Source: JADHMP01 sp016779985
GTDB lineage: Bacteria > Bacteroidota > Bacteroidia > Flavobacteriales > Flavobacteriaceae
Reading direction: 5' to 3'
Assembly (NCBI GenBank): GCA_016779985.1
Contig: JADHMP010000001.1
Coordinates: 124,001 to 188,000, forward strand
DNA: 64,000 bases
In this document: positions 18,404 to 26,593 of the stretch, piece by piece
How the letters are laid out: the number at the start of each line of letters is the position of its first letter
How positions within the stretch are numbered: position 1 is the first letter of the stretch
Position numbers and translations under genes: made by a program
The notes under the pieces: model-generated
What the model was told of the DNA's origin: nothing
What the model saw: only the letters and a program-made list of their open reading frames with translations
The model's database searches: none

Positions 18404-19585
18404 TTATAACTTAAAATAGTCTATGTAGGTTTCTAAGTCTTTGTCTCCTCTGCCTGAACAATTGAATACAATAATTTCATCTGGACCGAATTTGCGAGCG
18501 TCTAAAACGGCAAAAGCATGAGCAGTTTCTATCGCAGGGATGATCCCTTCCATTTGAGAAAGAGTGAGTCCCCAATCCATTGCTTCTTGATCAGGAATAG
18601 AAATAAACTCTGCTCTTTTAGAACGAAAGAGATGCGCATGCATAGGACCAACCCCTGGATAATCAAGACCAGCTGAGATTGAATAGGGTTCAGTAATTTG
18701 CCCGTCATCAGTTTGCATTAAAAGAGTTTTGCTGCCGTGAATAATCCCTTCTCTCCCTAAAGCAGATGTGGCAGCGCTTTGTCCACTATCAATCCCTTTT
18801 CCAGCTGCTTCAACGGCAATGATGTTTACTCTTAAGTCGTCTAAGTAATGATAGTATAACCCAGCGGCATTACTTCCTCCTCCAACACAGGCGATGAGAT
18901 GATCTGGATAATCGCGACCTTCGATTTCTATTAATTGCGCTTTAGTTTCTTCACTTATCACAGATTGAAAACGGGCAACCATGTCGGGATAGGGATGAGG
19001 TCCCACCACAGAGCCAATGATATAATGTGTGTCTACAGGATTGTTAATCCAATCTCTAATGGCCTCATTTGTTGCATCTTTAAGGGTCTTGCTCCCCGAT
19101 TGTGCGGGGCGCACTTGGGCACCTAGCATTTTCATGCGAGCCACGTTTGGTGCTTGGCGTTTAATGTCTAAAGCACCCATGTATACTACACATTCAATGC
19201 CCATTAAGGCACAAACGGTTGCAGTAGCAACACCATGCTGGCCAGCACCTGTCTCAGCGATGATACGATTTTTACCTAATCTTTTTGCGAGTAAAATTTG
19301 CCCAATGGTATTATTGACTTTATGTGCTCCAGTGTGGCACAAATCTTCCCTTTTAAGGTAAATTTTAGTGTTGTATTTTTCTGAGAGACGTTGAGCAAAA
19401 TATAGTGGCGTGGGCCTCCCTACATAATCTCGCAATAATTGATCATATTCTTTTTGGAATTCATCTTGCGAAGTGATTGTCAAATATTTTTGACGTAGTT
19501 CTTCAACATTAGGATAGAGCATTTCAGGAATAAATGCACCCCCAAAATCTCCATAATATCCTTTTTCATCTACATTATAAGTCAT
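18404..19585 (-). CDS. trpB: Tryptophan synthase beta chain
   Basis: PLP enzyme that condenses indole with serine to tryptophan. 393 residues, standard TrpB1 length. The PLP lysine lies in GAHKVNN (Lys89), and GGGSNAAG binds the cofactor phosphate. Its start region overlaps the end of trpF by 11 bases. The N-terminal YNVDEKGYYGDFGGAFIPE is typical of TrpB1 rather than the TrpB2 type. Confidence 0.97.
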   Translation of the reverse strand: MTYNVDEKGYYGDFGGAFIPEMLYPNVEELRQKYLTITSQDEFQKEYDQLLRDYVGRPTPLYFAQRLSEKYNTKIYLKREDLCHTGAHKVNNTIGQILLAKRLGKNRIIAETGAGQHGVATATVCALMGIECVVYMGALDIKRQAPNVARMKMLGAQVRPAQSGSKTLKDATNEAIRDWINNPVDTHYIIGSVVGPHPYPDMVARFQSVISEETKAQLIEIEGRDYPDHLIACVGGGSNAAGLYYHYLDDLRVNIIAVEAAGKGIDSGQSAATSALGREGIIHGSKTLLMQTDDGQITEPYSISAGLDYPGVGPMHAHLFRSKRAEFISIPDQEAMDWGLTLSQMEGIIPAIETAHAFAVLDARKFGPDEIIVFNCSGRGDKDLETYIDYFKL

Positions 19586-20192
19586 TTATCTTTAGTTTAA
19601 AGGCCCCTATTGCACTGCTGTTTTTGAGTGCTGGAGCGGTTTCAAATTTACTATTTACATCCAAAGCATAAAGGGGTAAGTCAGTTTTTTTTAATGTAGC
19701 TAGCGCTTGCGTATCCTCAGGGCCTATACCTCCACCAAGGAAAAAGGGCTTTTTGTAAGGATAATTTTGCAAAACAGACCAGTCAAATTTTTTTCCTGAG
19801 CCTCCTTTTGATTCCGTTTGAGTATCAAATAAAAAGTAGTCACAGCAAGTAAGATAATCCTGTAAGGTTTCAAAATTAAAATGTTTTCCAACTCCAAAAG
19901 CCTTTATTATTTCTACTCCTAAATTGGTAATGTAATTGCAGTAGGCCACTGTTTCATCTCCATGTAATTGAACAGCATCGAGTTGATGGTCTTTGATACA
20001 GCTTATCACATAATCTATTGAAGCATTCACAAAAACCCCAGTTTTTTTTATTGTTTTTGGAATAGTTGGTGTTTTATTTTCAACATAGCGGGGTGAGGGC
20101 GCATAAAAAATAAAACCGAGATAATCAGGTTCAAGTGCTACAATTGCTGCACAGTTTTTATCTTCACGCATGCCACAGACTTTAAGCTTCAT
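19575..20192 (-). CDS. trpF: Phosphoribosylanthranilate isomerase
   Basis: TIM-barrel isomerase that converts phosphoribosylanthranilate to its 1-deoxyribulose form. 205 residues with the general base Cys6 in KVCGMRE, QLHGDE and the general acid in FLFDTQT, followed by the phosphate-binding PFFLGGGIGPED. It overlaps trpC by 4 bases upstream and trpB by 11 bases downstream. Confidence 0.95.
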   Translation of the reverse strand: MKLKVCGMREDKNCAAIVALEPDYLGFIFYAPSPRYVENKTPTIPKTIKKTGVFVNASIDYVISCIKDHQLDAVQLHGDETVAYCNYITNLGVEIIKAFGVGKHFNFETLQDYLTCCDYFLFDTQTESKGGSGKKFDWSVLQNYPYKKPFFLGGGIGPEDTQALATLKKTDLPLYALDVNSKFETAPALKNSSAIGAFKLKINDL

Positions 20193-20974
20193 CCTTCTAT
20201 AGCGTTAATAAATTCAGTAGCAGCTTGACCTGGGTTTGTGGTTTTCATAAAATTTTCACCAATTAAAAATCCGCTGTATCCCACTTTTTTTAATTCCTGA
20301 ATAGCGGCAACACTGCTAATTCCACTTTCTGAGACTTTAACAAAATCATCAGGAATTTTTGCTGCTAGCTCTAAGCTGATGTGAATACTCACTTCAAATG
20401 TTTTAAGGTTGCGGTTATTTACCCCCAGAAGGTCAATTGTTGGCATCAACCCTCTTTCTAACTCTTCTTCATTGTGTACCTCTAAAAGTACTTCTAAACC
20501 TAAGTTTTTTGCTGAGGTTGAAAGACTTAAAATATCCTTTCTAGGTAGTGCTGCAGCAATGAGTAAAATGACATCGGCACCGTGTGCTTTGGCTTCAATG
20601 AGTTGATATTCGTCTACAATAAAATCTTTTCTCAATAAGGGTTTGTTGCAGAGCGTTCTGGCGGCGACTAAATCTTCAAGAGATCCTCCAAAAAATTGAG
20701 TGTCAGTTAAGATAGACATTCCACAAACGCCTGCTTGTTCATATCCTTTAACTACCTCGTCTATAGAGATTTTATCGTTAATGTTTGGTTTGGAAGGAGA
20801 ACGTCTTTTATGTTCAGCAATAATACCTGAAGAACTATTGATGATTTGTTCAGAAAGCGAATTGGTAGAGACTTCAAACAGTGGTGTTTTCTCCCAAAAA
20901 GGCATTGGAAAACTTGATTTTCTCCAACTCACTTCCTTTTTTTTGTGCGCAATAATTTTCTCTAGAATCGTCAT
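20189..20974 (-). CDS. trpC: Indole-3-glycerol phosphate synthase
   Basis: TIM-barrel enzyme that closes the indole ring. 261 residues. Visible are IIAEHKRRSPSK (substrate lysine), LLRKDFIVDEYQL with the catalytic lysine, LGVNNRNLKTF and VSESGI. It is monofunctional, since trpF is a separate gene. It overlaps trpD and trpF by 4 bases each. Confidence 0.96.
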   Translation of the reverse strand: MTILEKIIAHKKKEVSWRKSSFPMPFWEKTPLFEVSTNSLSEQIINSSSGIIAEHKRRSPSKPNINDKISIDEVVKGYEQAGVCGMSILTDTQFFGGSLEDLVAARTLCNKPLLRKDFIVDEYQLIEAKAHGADVILLIAAALPRKDILSLSTSAKNLGLEVLLEVHNEEELERGLMPTIDLLGVNNRNLKTFEVSIHISLELAAKIPDDFVKVSESGISSVAAIQELKKVGYSGFLIGENFMKTTNPGQAATEFINAIEG

Positions 20975-21966
20975 TTTTCGCTTAGTTTTTTTAATGCTTT
21001 AAAGGCCGCTAGAGCATTTCCTGAGGCTAACGAATCTTTAGCCTTTTCAAATCCTTCAACTGGCGAAAGGTTTTTTGAAATGGCAATTGCCATTGCAGCA
21101 TTTGCACAAACAACATTGTGCTGTGCTTCTGTGCCACTATTTTTTAAAACATTCATAAAGATAGCTGCAGAAGAAGCGACTTCACTGCCCCCACTGATTT
21201 GAGTTGCCTCAAGGCGCTGCACGCCAAAATCTTGTGGTGAAATAATACGTTCGCCTGTATTGCTATATGCTTTTGCAGGGCCCGTGAGAGAAATCTCATC
21301 ATAACCGTCAAGACCATAAAGAATAGTAAAATTCTGTTCTGTTTTCTGAAAAAGATAATGATAAAGCCTTGCCAATTCTAAATTAAAAACGCCTGTCAAT
21401 TGGTTCTTAGGAAAGGCGGGGTTCACCAAAGGGCCCAACATGTTGAAAAAAGTTTTTACCCCCAATGCCTTGCGGACGGGTGCTACGTTTTTCATCGCTG
21501 GATGAAATAAGGGAGCATGTAAAATACAAATACCTGCCTGGTCAACAGCTCTATTTAAAAAATCTTGGTCATTTGAAAACTTAATACCCAGTGCTTCTAA
21601 GACATTACTAGAACCACAGCCTGAAGAGACACCATAATTTCCATGTTTAGAAACTTTTATACCTGCGCCCGCAGTTACAAATGCAGCTAAAGTAGAGATA
21701 TTAAAAGTGTCTTTTCCATCACCCCCAGTTCCACATAGATCAATGGTTTCACAATTTTCTAGATTTATTGTTACACACAATTCTAAAAGTGCAGTTCTAA
21801 AGCCTTCTAGTTCTTCAAGACTAATATTGCGCATCATGTAAACCGTTAAAAAAGCTGCAATTTGATTTGGATTAAATTTTCCTTCAGCAATTTTAATTAT
21901 CATTTGTCTTGCTTCCTCTTTAGAAAGTTTCTCATGGTTGGTCAAGCGATTGAGAATGGTTTTCAT
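20971..21966 (-). CDS. trpD: Anthranilate phosphoribosyltransferase
   Basis: Transfers phosphoribose from PRPP to anthranilate. 331 residues with the PRPP loop LCGTGGDGKDTFNIST (about 78-92), KHGNYGVSSGCGSSNVLEALG and the metal-site region YGLDGYDEIS. It is not fused to TrpG. The start is 2 bases after the trpG stop, in a tightly packed operon. Confidence 0.96.
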   Translation of the reverse strand: MKTILNRLTNHEKLSKEEARQMIIKIAEGKFNPNQIAAFLTVYMMRNISLEELEGFRTALLELCVTINLENCETIDLCGTGGDGKDTFNISTLAAFVTAGAGIKVSKHGNYGVSSGCGSSNVLEALGIKFSNDQDFLNRAVDQAGICILHAPLFHPAMKNVAPVRKALGVKTFFNMLGPLVNPAFPKNQLTGVFNLELARLYHYLFQKTEQNFTILYGLDGYDEISLTGPAKAYSNTGERIISPQDFGVQRLEATQISGGSEVASSAAIFMNVLKNSGTEAQHNVVCANAAMAIAISKNLSPVEGFEKAKDSLASGNALAAFKALKKLSEK

Positions 21967-21968
21967 AT

Positions 21969-22532
21969 TTAGCTATTAATCCAGTTTTCTAAAATTTTCT
22001 TTCCTTGAGGAGTCAAAATTGATTCAGGGTGAAATTGAACTGCTCTAACGTCATAGGTTCTGTGGCGCAAAGACATGAGTTGACCTTCTTCATCAAAAGA
22101 AGTGGCTTCTAAAGTATCTGGCAGAGGGGTTTTGACAACCCATGAATGATAACGACCCACAGCTAGCGTTTTGGGTAGTCCCATAAAAAGAAGATCATCT
22201 TCAACAATCTCTACAGGGGTATCAATGCCATGATAAACTTTGTTAAGATTGACAAGAGTGCCCCCAAAAACTTCTGCAATGGCTTGCTGTCCCAAACAAA
22301 CACCTAATATTTTTTTTGTGGGAGCATAGTGTTCGATGGCAGCCTTTAAAAGACCGGACTCATCTGGAATACCTGGCCCTGGAGATAATAAAATCATAGG
22401 ATAGGCTTCTAACTCTTCTAGCTCAAATTGATCGTTTCGTTTGACAGTCACTTCACAACCCATTTCTTCTAAATAATGAACTAGGTTATAGGTGAAAGAA
22501 TCATAATTATCGATTACAAATACTTTTTTCAT
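21969..22532 (-). CDS. trpG: Anthranilate synthase component II (glutamine amidotransferase)
   Basis: Class I amidotransferase that supplies ammonia to TrpE. 187 residues. Catalytic triad: Cys79 in LGVCLGQQ, His168 and Glu170 in FHPES; the substrate loop SPGPGIPDESG is also present. It could in principle also serve p-aminobenzoate synthesis, as in organisms with a shared PabA, but the 4-base overlap with trpE makes the trp role primary. Confidence 0.95.
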   Translation of the reverse strand: MKKVFVIDNYDSFTYNLVHYLEEMGCEVTVKRNDQFELEELEAYPMILLSPGPGIPDESGLLKAAIEHYAPTKKILGVCLGQQAIAEVFGGTLVNLNKVYHGIDTPVEIVEDDLLFMGLPKTLAVGRYHSWVVKTPLPDTLEATSFDEEGQLMSLRHRTYDVRAVQFHPESILTPQGKKILENWINS

Positions 22533-23929
22533 TGGATATCTTCTGCTTGACTTAGGGCTTTATCAAGGGCCCCTAATTTATTATACACTTCTTGTAATTC
22601 ATTTTCTGGCACAGAATTAGCTACAATTCCTGCCCCTGCTTGATAATGTAACTGTTGGTTGATGGATAAAAAAGACCGAATGATAATGGCATGATTAAAA
22701 TTCCCTCTGAAATCCATATAGCCTAATGCGCCCCCATAAAAATTGCGTTTGATGTTTTCATATTGATCGATAAGTTGTAAAGCTTTATGTTTTGGTGCTC
22801 CACTAAGCGTTCCAGCAGGAAATGTGTCTGCAACAACTCGAAAGGTTTTAGCTTTTGGCTTCATTTTACCTACGACTTTTGAAACGAGGTGAATGACATG
22901 TGAATAGAATTGAATTTCACGATTTTTTTCAACCACAACTTCTGATCCATTTCTACTCAAATCATTACGCGCTAAATCGACTAGCATCACATGTTCACTA
23001 TTTTCTTTAGGGTCTTTAGCTAGGGCTTCAGCAGAGCTCGTGTCTCTTGCATCATCTCCAGTGCGTTTGAAAGTGCCAGCAATAGGATGTATTTCAGCTC
23101 TACCGTCTTGTACAATCAGTTGTGCTTCTGGAGAGCTTCCAAAAATTTTGAAATCTCCATAATCAAAGAAAAATAGATAAGGAGAGGGATTGATGGAACG
23201 TAATGTTCTGTATACATTAAATTCATCCCCCTCAAAATGTTGTGAGAATCGACGTGATAGCACCAACTGAAAAACATCTCCTCTATAACAATGTTCTTTT
23301 CCTTTTTTAACAAAATCTATAAATTGTTCATCGCTGAGGTTTGATTTTTTATCTCCTTTTGTTTTGAAGGGAAAAAAGAAGCTCTTTTTTGTTGTTATTA
23401 ATTTTTCAATTGTTTCTAAATTGTGTTTCCCATCATAGACATGAGAAAAAATATAGGCCTCATGGTTGAATAAACTAATGGCAACAATATTCTGATAAAC
23501 AGCATAATAAATATCTGGAATAGCAACACCCTGCTTTTTAGAGTCTAATTTAATAGTATCAAAATGTTCAATGGCTTCATGAGCCACATAGCCAAAAATA
23601 CCATTACTTATAAAGTTGAACGAAAATTCTTCACTTTCAAATTGTTGGGAAAAGGCATGAATTTTTTCTGGAAGATCAACTGCATCAAGACCTTCTACTT
23701 TTTCTATTTTACCATCTGGAAGTAGTGTGGTCAAAACCCCATCTTTTAGTGCAATAGAAGCAATAGGATTGGAGCATATATAGGAAAAATCGTTTTGGTT
23801 TGCATGATAGTCGCTGCTTTCTAAAAGCAAGCTATGTGGAAACTGATCTCTCAAACTTAAATAGACACTAACTGGTGTAAGCGTATCAGCTAAAATTTTT
23901 TTAAAAGAGGATCGGAGTAAATATTTCAT
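22529..23929 (-). CDS. trpE: Anthranilate synthase component I
   Basis: Converts chorismate and ammonia to anthranilate. I use the ATG at 23929 (MKYLLRSSFKK), 466 residues. An in-frame upstream ATG (23965) would place the first codons inside the terminator hairpin and is rejected. The N-terminal domain has LLESSDYHANQ, the LLES motif that binds feedback tryptophan in known enzymes. The C-terminal chorismate domain shows FQLVLSRRF, GSSPEAQL, HPIAGTFKRT, DLARNDLSRN and FPAGTLSGAPK. It is the first structural gene of trpEGDCFBA, preceded by a transcription attenuator. Confidence 0.95.
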   Translation of the reverse strand: MKYLLRSSFKKILADTLTPVSVYLSLRDQFPHSLLLESSDYHANQNDFSYICSNPIASIALKDGVLTTLLPDGKIEKVEGLDAVDLPEKIHAFSQQFESEEFSFNFISNGIFGYVAHEAIEHFDTIKLDSKKQGVAIPDIYYAVYQNIVAISLFNHEAYIFSHVYDGKHNLETIEKLITTKKSFFFPFKTKGDKKSNLSDEQFIDFVKKGKEHCYRGDVFQLVLSRRFSQHFEGDEFNVYRTLRSINPSPYLFFFDYGDFKIFGSSPEAQLIVQDGRAEIHPIAGTFKRTGDDARDTSSAEALAKDPKENSEHVMLVDLARNDLSRNGSEVVVEKNREIQFYSHVIHLVSKVVGKMKPKAKTFRVVADTFPAGTLSGAPKHKALQLIDQYENIKRNFYGGALGYMDFRGNFNHAIIIRSFLSINQQLHYQAGAGIVANSVPENELQEVYNKLGALDKALSQAEDIQ

Positions 23930-23941
23930 TGGTGTAAAATT

Positions 23942-23973
23942 AAAAAAGGCTTGTCGTGATGACAAGCCTTTTT
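23942..23973 (-). terminator. trp attenuator: intrinsic terminator just before trpE
   Basis: A 13-bp perfect stem (plus-strand arms 43-55 and 61-73 of the 23900 block) with a 5-base loop GTGAT at 23956-23960. On the minus strand the GC core GGCTTGTC/GACAAGCC is followed at once by six T residues. The T run ends 12 bases before the trpE ATG, so read-through is required for expression of the whole operon. Together with the tandem-Trp leader peptide upstream, it has the layout of a classic attenuator. Confidence 0.88.
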
Positions 23974-23987
23974 ACGTTCTATTCTAT

Positions 23988-23995
23988 AAGTCTTG
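23988..23995 (-). promoter_or_regulatory. Candidate antiterminator arm of the trp leader
   Basis: On the minus strand CAAGACTT lies just downstream of the leader-peptide stop and can pair with AAGGCTTG (23963-23970), the 5' arm of the terminator: seven of eight positions pair, with one A-G mismatch. If a ribosome stalls on the Trp codons, this pairing could form and block the terminator. This is inference from reading complementarity by eye; no folding energy was computed. Confidence 0.4.
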
Positions 23996-23998
23996 GTT

Positions 23999-24061
23999 TC
24001 ACGAATTGGTTTTTTGCAACCCGCTCCACCATATTGTTAAAAAAATTATTGTTCGGTTCAT
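23999..24061 (-). CDS. trpL: trp operon leader peptide with tandem Trp codons
   Basis: A 20-codon frame, ATG at 24061 and TGA at 23999-24001, reads MNRTIIFLTIWWSGLQKTNS. Codons 11 and 12 are adjacent TGG, an unlikely event in AT-rich DNA. It ends 25 bases before the 5' arm of the terminator. The role would be to sense charged tRNA-Trp: low charging stalls the ribosome at WW and favours antitermination. The arrangement resembles the Bacteroid-trp RNA motif described upstream of tryptophan genes in Bacteroidota, as far as I recall it. Confidence 0.82.
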   Translation of the reverse strand: MNRTIIFLTIWWSGLQKTNS

Positions 24062-24112
24062 TAAATCAAATATAGTATAAATTAAGATTTCCCCTATCCC
24101 CGAACAATAATT
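24044..24112. repeat. 13-bp inverted repeat around the trp leader promoter
   Basis: AATTATTGTTCGG at 24044-24056 and its exact complement CCGAACAATAATT at 24100-24112, with 43 bases between. The lower arm covers codons 2-6 of the leader peptide and the upper arm lies upstream of the -7 box. Overlapping it, GGTTCA (24055-24060) matches TGAACC (24121-24126). It could be a pair of operator half-sites or, if transcription starts further upstream, an RNA stem. Confidence 0.6.
24067..24074 (-). promoter_or_regulatory. Bacteroidota -7 box (TATATTTG) for the trp leader
   Basis: On the minus strand TATATTTG is followed by ATTTA and then the leader ATG. With the usual spacing of 4-7 bases from this box to the start site, the transcript would begin at or within a base or two of the ATG, so the leader peptide mRNA may be leaderless. 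No TTG -33 element is seen at the expected distance. Confidence 0.45.
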
Positions 24113-24145
24113 AATTTATGTGAACCAATTTTTTATAATCATAAA

Positions 24146-24574
24146 TCAACTTTTTTCATGATTCACATTTATTTTTTCTAACAGCCCTAATAACTGTTTT
24201 TTCTCATTAATAGTTAACGACTGAGTTAATTTTTCTTCCTCATTAGAAATAAGAGGATCTAATCTAACTAACAAGTCTAATCCTTTTTGAGTAATTGATA
24301 GTTCAATTTTTCTTCTGTTATCGAGACAAACTTCTCTTTTAACTAAATCCTTTTCTATCAGTTTGTCGATCAGTCTTGTTGTATTACTCATTCTATTGAC
24401 CATTCTTTGTTGCACCATAAAAAGGTTTGCATTGCCCTCCTTATGTCCCTTCAATATCCTCAGCACATTGAACTGGGGCAGACTGACCCCCTCTTTCTTT
24501 ATTGTTTTGTTGAGTTTGTCAGAAATTGAGGCACCAGTTTTTAATAATTGTATGATCAATTTTTTTAACTCCAA
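24146..24574 (-). CDS. MarR-family transcriptional regulator
   Basis: A 142-residue winged-helix protein. The pattern ISDKLNKTIKKEGVSLPQFNVLRIL, seen as LPQFNVLRIL, plus MVNRMSNTTRLIDKLIEKDLVKRE (recognition helix) and DNRRKIELSITQKGLDLL (wing) is diagnostic of MarR. The start appears to be a TTG at 24574 because an in-frame TAA lies immediately upstream and no ATG occurs before residue 53. The signal sensed is unknown. It is divergent from a rhodanese gene, as is common in flavobacteria. It is also adjacent to the trp leader with its inverted repeat, which leaves open a link. Confidence 0.85.
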   Translation of the reverse strand: MELKKLIIQLLKTGASISDKLNKTIKKEGVSLPQFNVLRILKGHKEGNANLFMVQQRMVNRMSNTTRLIDKLIEKDLVKREVCLDNRRKIELSITQKGLDLLVRLDPLISNEEEKLTQSLTINEKKQLLGLLEKINVNHEKS

Positions 24575-24603
24575 TTATGTTGTTATTACAATAATTGTCT
24601 GTA

Positions 24604-24611
24604 CAAATGTA
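24604..24611 (-). promoter_or_regulatory. -7 box (TACATTTG) for the marR gene
   Basis: A perfect TAnnTTTG on the minus strand, 29 bases upstream of the TTG start of the MarR gene. No clear -33 TTG is visible. Confidence 0.35.
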
Positions 24612-24667
24612 GTTTAAATTTTCTTTTTCTATCACTATTTTTTAAATATTTAATTTGACAGGATTCG

Positions 24668-24675
24668 TATATTTG
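24668..24675 (+). promoter_or_regulatory. -7 box (TATATTTG) for the rhodanese gene
   Basis: A perfect TAnnTTTG match 15 bases before the ATG at 24691. It lies inside the N-terminal extension that a TTG start at 24655 would give, which supports ATG 24691 as the true start. The nearest TTG (24655-24657) is only 10 bases away, too close for a canonical -33 element. Confidence 0.4.
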
Positions 24676-24690
24676 AAAAAAACAAATTTA

Positions 24691-24996
24691 ATGGACTTAA
24701 CTCAAAAAGAGTGGATTGCCTCAAAAGCAAATACTAATGCCCCAGTGGTTTTAGATGTTAGAACACAAGAAGAATTTGATGCTGCCCATATTCCAGGGGC
24801 CCAAGTTTTAGATATCCAACAACCCCAACAGTTTATGGATGGACTCTCAAAGTTAAACCCAGAAACACACTATTTTGTGTATTGCCGATCGGGAGCAAGA
24901 AGTGCTAAAGCTTGTATACTTTTAGATCAATCTGGTTTTAAGAATGTATACAATCTATTAGGGGGGATATTGGAGTGGCAGGGCCCTACTGAATAG
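24691..24996 (+). CDS. Rhodanese-domain protein (cytoplasmic)
   Basis: About 101 residues forming one rhodanese domain without signal peptide. The pattern VVLDVRTQEEFDAAHIPGAQ and the active-site loop YCRSGARSAKA with its cysteine are clear. Probable sulfur carrier. It is divergent from the MarR regulator, which may control it. I prefer ATG 24691 to the in-frame TTG at 24655 because the latter lies upstream of the promoter box. Confidence 0.88.
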   Translation: MDLTQKEWIASKANTNAPVVLDVRTQEEFDAAHIPGAQVLDIQQPQQFMDGLSKLNPETHYFVYCRSGARSAKACILLDQSGFKNVYNLLGGILEWQGPTE

Positions 24997-25045
24997 CTAT
25001 TGTCCCCACCCCAAAAAAATAAAATAGCACCCCAAATTAAATACT

Positions 25046-26320
25046 GTGAAAGAAGACCTACTACATTTCATATGGCGTTATCAAAAATTTAGTCCCAACA
25101 ATTTAAAAACAACAACAGGGTTAGCTTTACAAGTCCTCTCTCCTGGATTTTTAAATGAAGGGGTTGGCCCAGATTTTTCAAACGCTAAAATCCAAATGGA
25201 TGAACTATTTTGGATAGGCCCCGTAGAGCTGCATGTCAATGCATCATCTTGGTATCAACACGCTCATCATAATGATCCAAAATATGATGCGGTTATATTG
25301 CATGTTGTGTGGAATGATGATATTGATGTTTGTCTTTCAGGAGGAAAGGCTTTACCCACGTTATGTTTGTCGCATTATGTCGACCAACAATTACTAAGCC
25401 GTTATCAATCTCAATTCTCAAAAAATAAAAAATTTATTCCCTGTGAAAAGTCATTGCATCGTTTTGAAAAAAACAAATGGATTTTTTGGAAAGAGAGATT
25501 ATATGTAGAACGACTAGAAGGGAAAACAACTCAAATCCAAGCTCTTTTAAAACAAACCACCAATAATTGGGACGCTGTTCTTTTCCAGCTTTTGGCAAAA
25601 GGATTTGGTTTAAATAAAAATGGTATTACTTTTTTAGAAATGGCTCAAAGTATTCCATTTTATGTGATCCAAAAATGTCAACATGATGTTTTTCTCTTGG
25701 AAGCCCTATTCTTTGGTCAACTAGGGCTATTGGAAGAAGATAAAGAAGGATATCATTTACAACTTAAAAAAGAATATGAATTTTTGAAGCTAAAATTTAA
25801 GTTAAAAAAAAGAATTACACATCCCCCTACCTTTGGACGATTAAGACCGGCTAACTTTCCTACAGTAAGAATTGCACAATTAGCACAATTGTATCATCAT
25901 CAAAAGAGACTCTTTAAAAAGTTTATGGAGTCAGAATCACCCAAAGAAGCTAGTCAATATTTGAAATGTTCTACCTCCACTTTTTGGAATACACAATATA
26001 CTTTTCATGTAAAAAGTAAAGAAGTAGCAAAAACCTCAAGCCATTCTTTTCGAGAATTACTACTGATCAATGTGGTTATTCCTCTACGGTTTGCGTACTT
26101 TAAATATCAAGGGAAGGCTCATGAGATGCGTCTAGTTGAATGGGCTAATGAAATCAAAGCAGAACAAAATAGTACGATGCAAAGCTTTAAAATGTTAAAT
26201 TTAGACATTCAAACTGTTTTTGACTCTCAAAGTTTGTTGCACCTCAAAAAAACATATTGTAATTTACAAAAGTGTTTGCGTTGCTCAATAGGCTTTCATA
26301 TTATGCAAAAGGATTCCTAA
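25046..26320 (+). CDS. DUF2851 family protein
   Basis: A 424-residue protein of a family widespread in Bacteroidota and without known function. The N-terminal signature HFIWRYQKF, LSPGFLNEGVGPDFSNAKI and GPVELHVNASSWYQHAHHNDPKYDAVILHVVW is well conserved, seen here in parts. The conserved Asp, Glu and His residues (GPDF, ELH, HHNDP) look like a metal-dependent active site similar to restriction-endonuclease-like folds, but this is inference. The start is GTG at 25046. It is followed 9 bases later by a PspC-domain gene. Confidence 0.85.
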   Translation: MKEDLLHFIWRYQKFSPNNLKTTTGLALQVLSPGFLNEGVGPDFSNAKIQMDELFWIGPVELHVNASSWYQHAHHNDPKYDAVILHVVWNDDIDVCLSGGKALPTLCLSHYVDQQLLSRYQSQFSKNKKFIPCEKSLHRFEKNKWIFWKERLYVERLEGKTTQIQALLKQTTNNWDAVLFQLLAKGFGLNKNGITFLEMAQSIPFYVIQKCQHDVFLLEALFFGQLGLLEEDKEGYHLQLKKEYEFLKLKFKLKKRITHPPTFGRLRPANFPTVRIAQLAQLYHHQKRLFKKFMESESPKEASQYLKCSTSTFWNTQYTFHVKSKEVAKTSSHSFRELLLINVVIPLRFAYFKYQGKAHEMRLVEWANEIKAEQNSTMQSFKMLNLDIQTVFDSQSLLHLKKTYCNLQKCLRCSIGFHIMQKDS

Positions 26321-26329
26321 CTTTGACAA

Positions 26330-26557
26330 ATGAAAAAATTTAAAGGGATCCGCCTTTTTTTTGAACGTAATGGTTTTGCTGTCTCAACGAGATTGGCAGA
26401 ACTCCTTGGCATGAAAGTAAAAAATGTGAGATTATTTTTTATTTATGCTTCTTTTACAACGCTAGTAGGAGGGTTCATACTTTATTTGATTTTAGGTTTT
26501 TGGCTAAAAATGAGAGACATGATTCACACCAAAAGAAGTTCTGTCTTCGATTTATAG
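26330..26557 (+). CDS. Small PspC-domain membrane protein
   Basis: 75 residues with the PspC fold: an N-terminal RGIRLFFERNGF-like segment, VSTRLAELLGMKVKNVRLFFIYAS and one strong membrane helix (about 44-62). Related proteins take part in envelope stress responses. No PspA or PspB homologue is adjacent. It probably shares a transcript with the DUF2851 gene. Confidence 0.82.
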   Translation: MKKFKGIRLFFERNGFAVSTRLAELLGMKVKNVRLFFIYASFTTLVGGFILYLILGFWLKMRDMIHTKRSSVFDL

Positions 26558-26593
26558 TTTTTAAAGATTAATTTTTTTTTACCCCTATTTTTA

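Noticed and set aside
23930..23965. Upstream in-frame ATG for trpE giving a 12-residue extension
   Set aside because: It would place the initiation region inside the terminator hairpin. The family start is MKYLLRSS at 23929.
24655..24690. TTG start giving the rhodanese a 12-residue extension
   Set aside because: A perfect -7 box (24668-24675) lies inside the extension, so the transcript would not contain the TTG.
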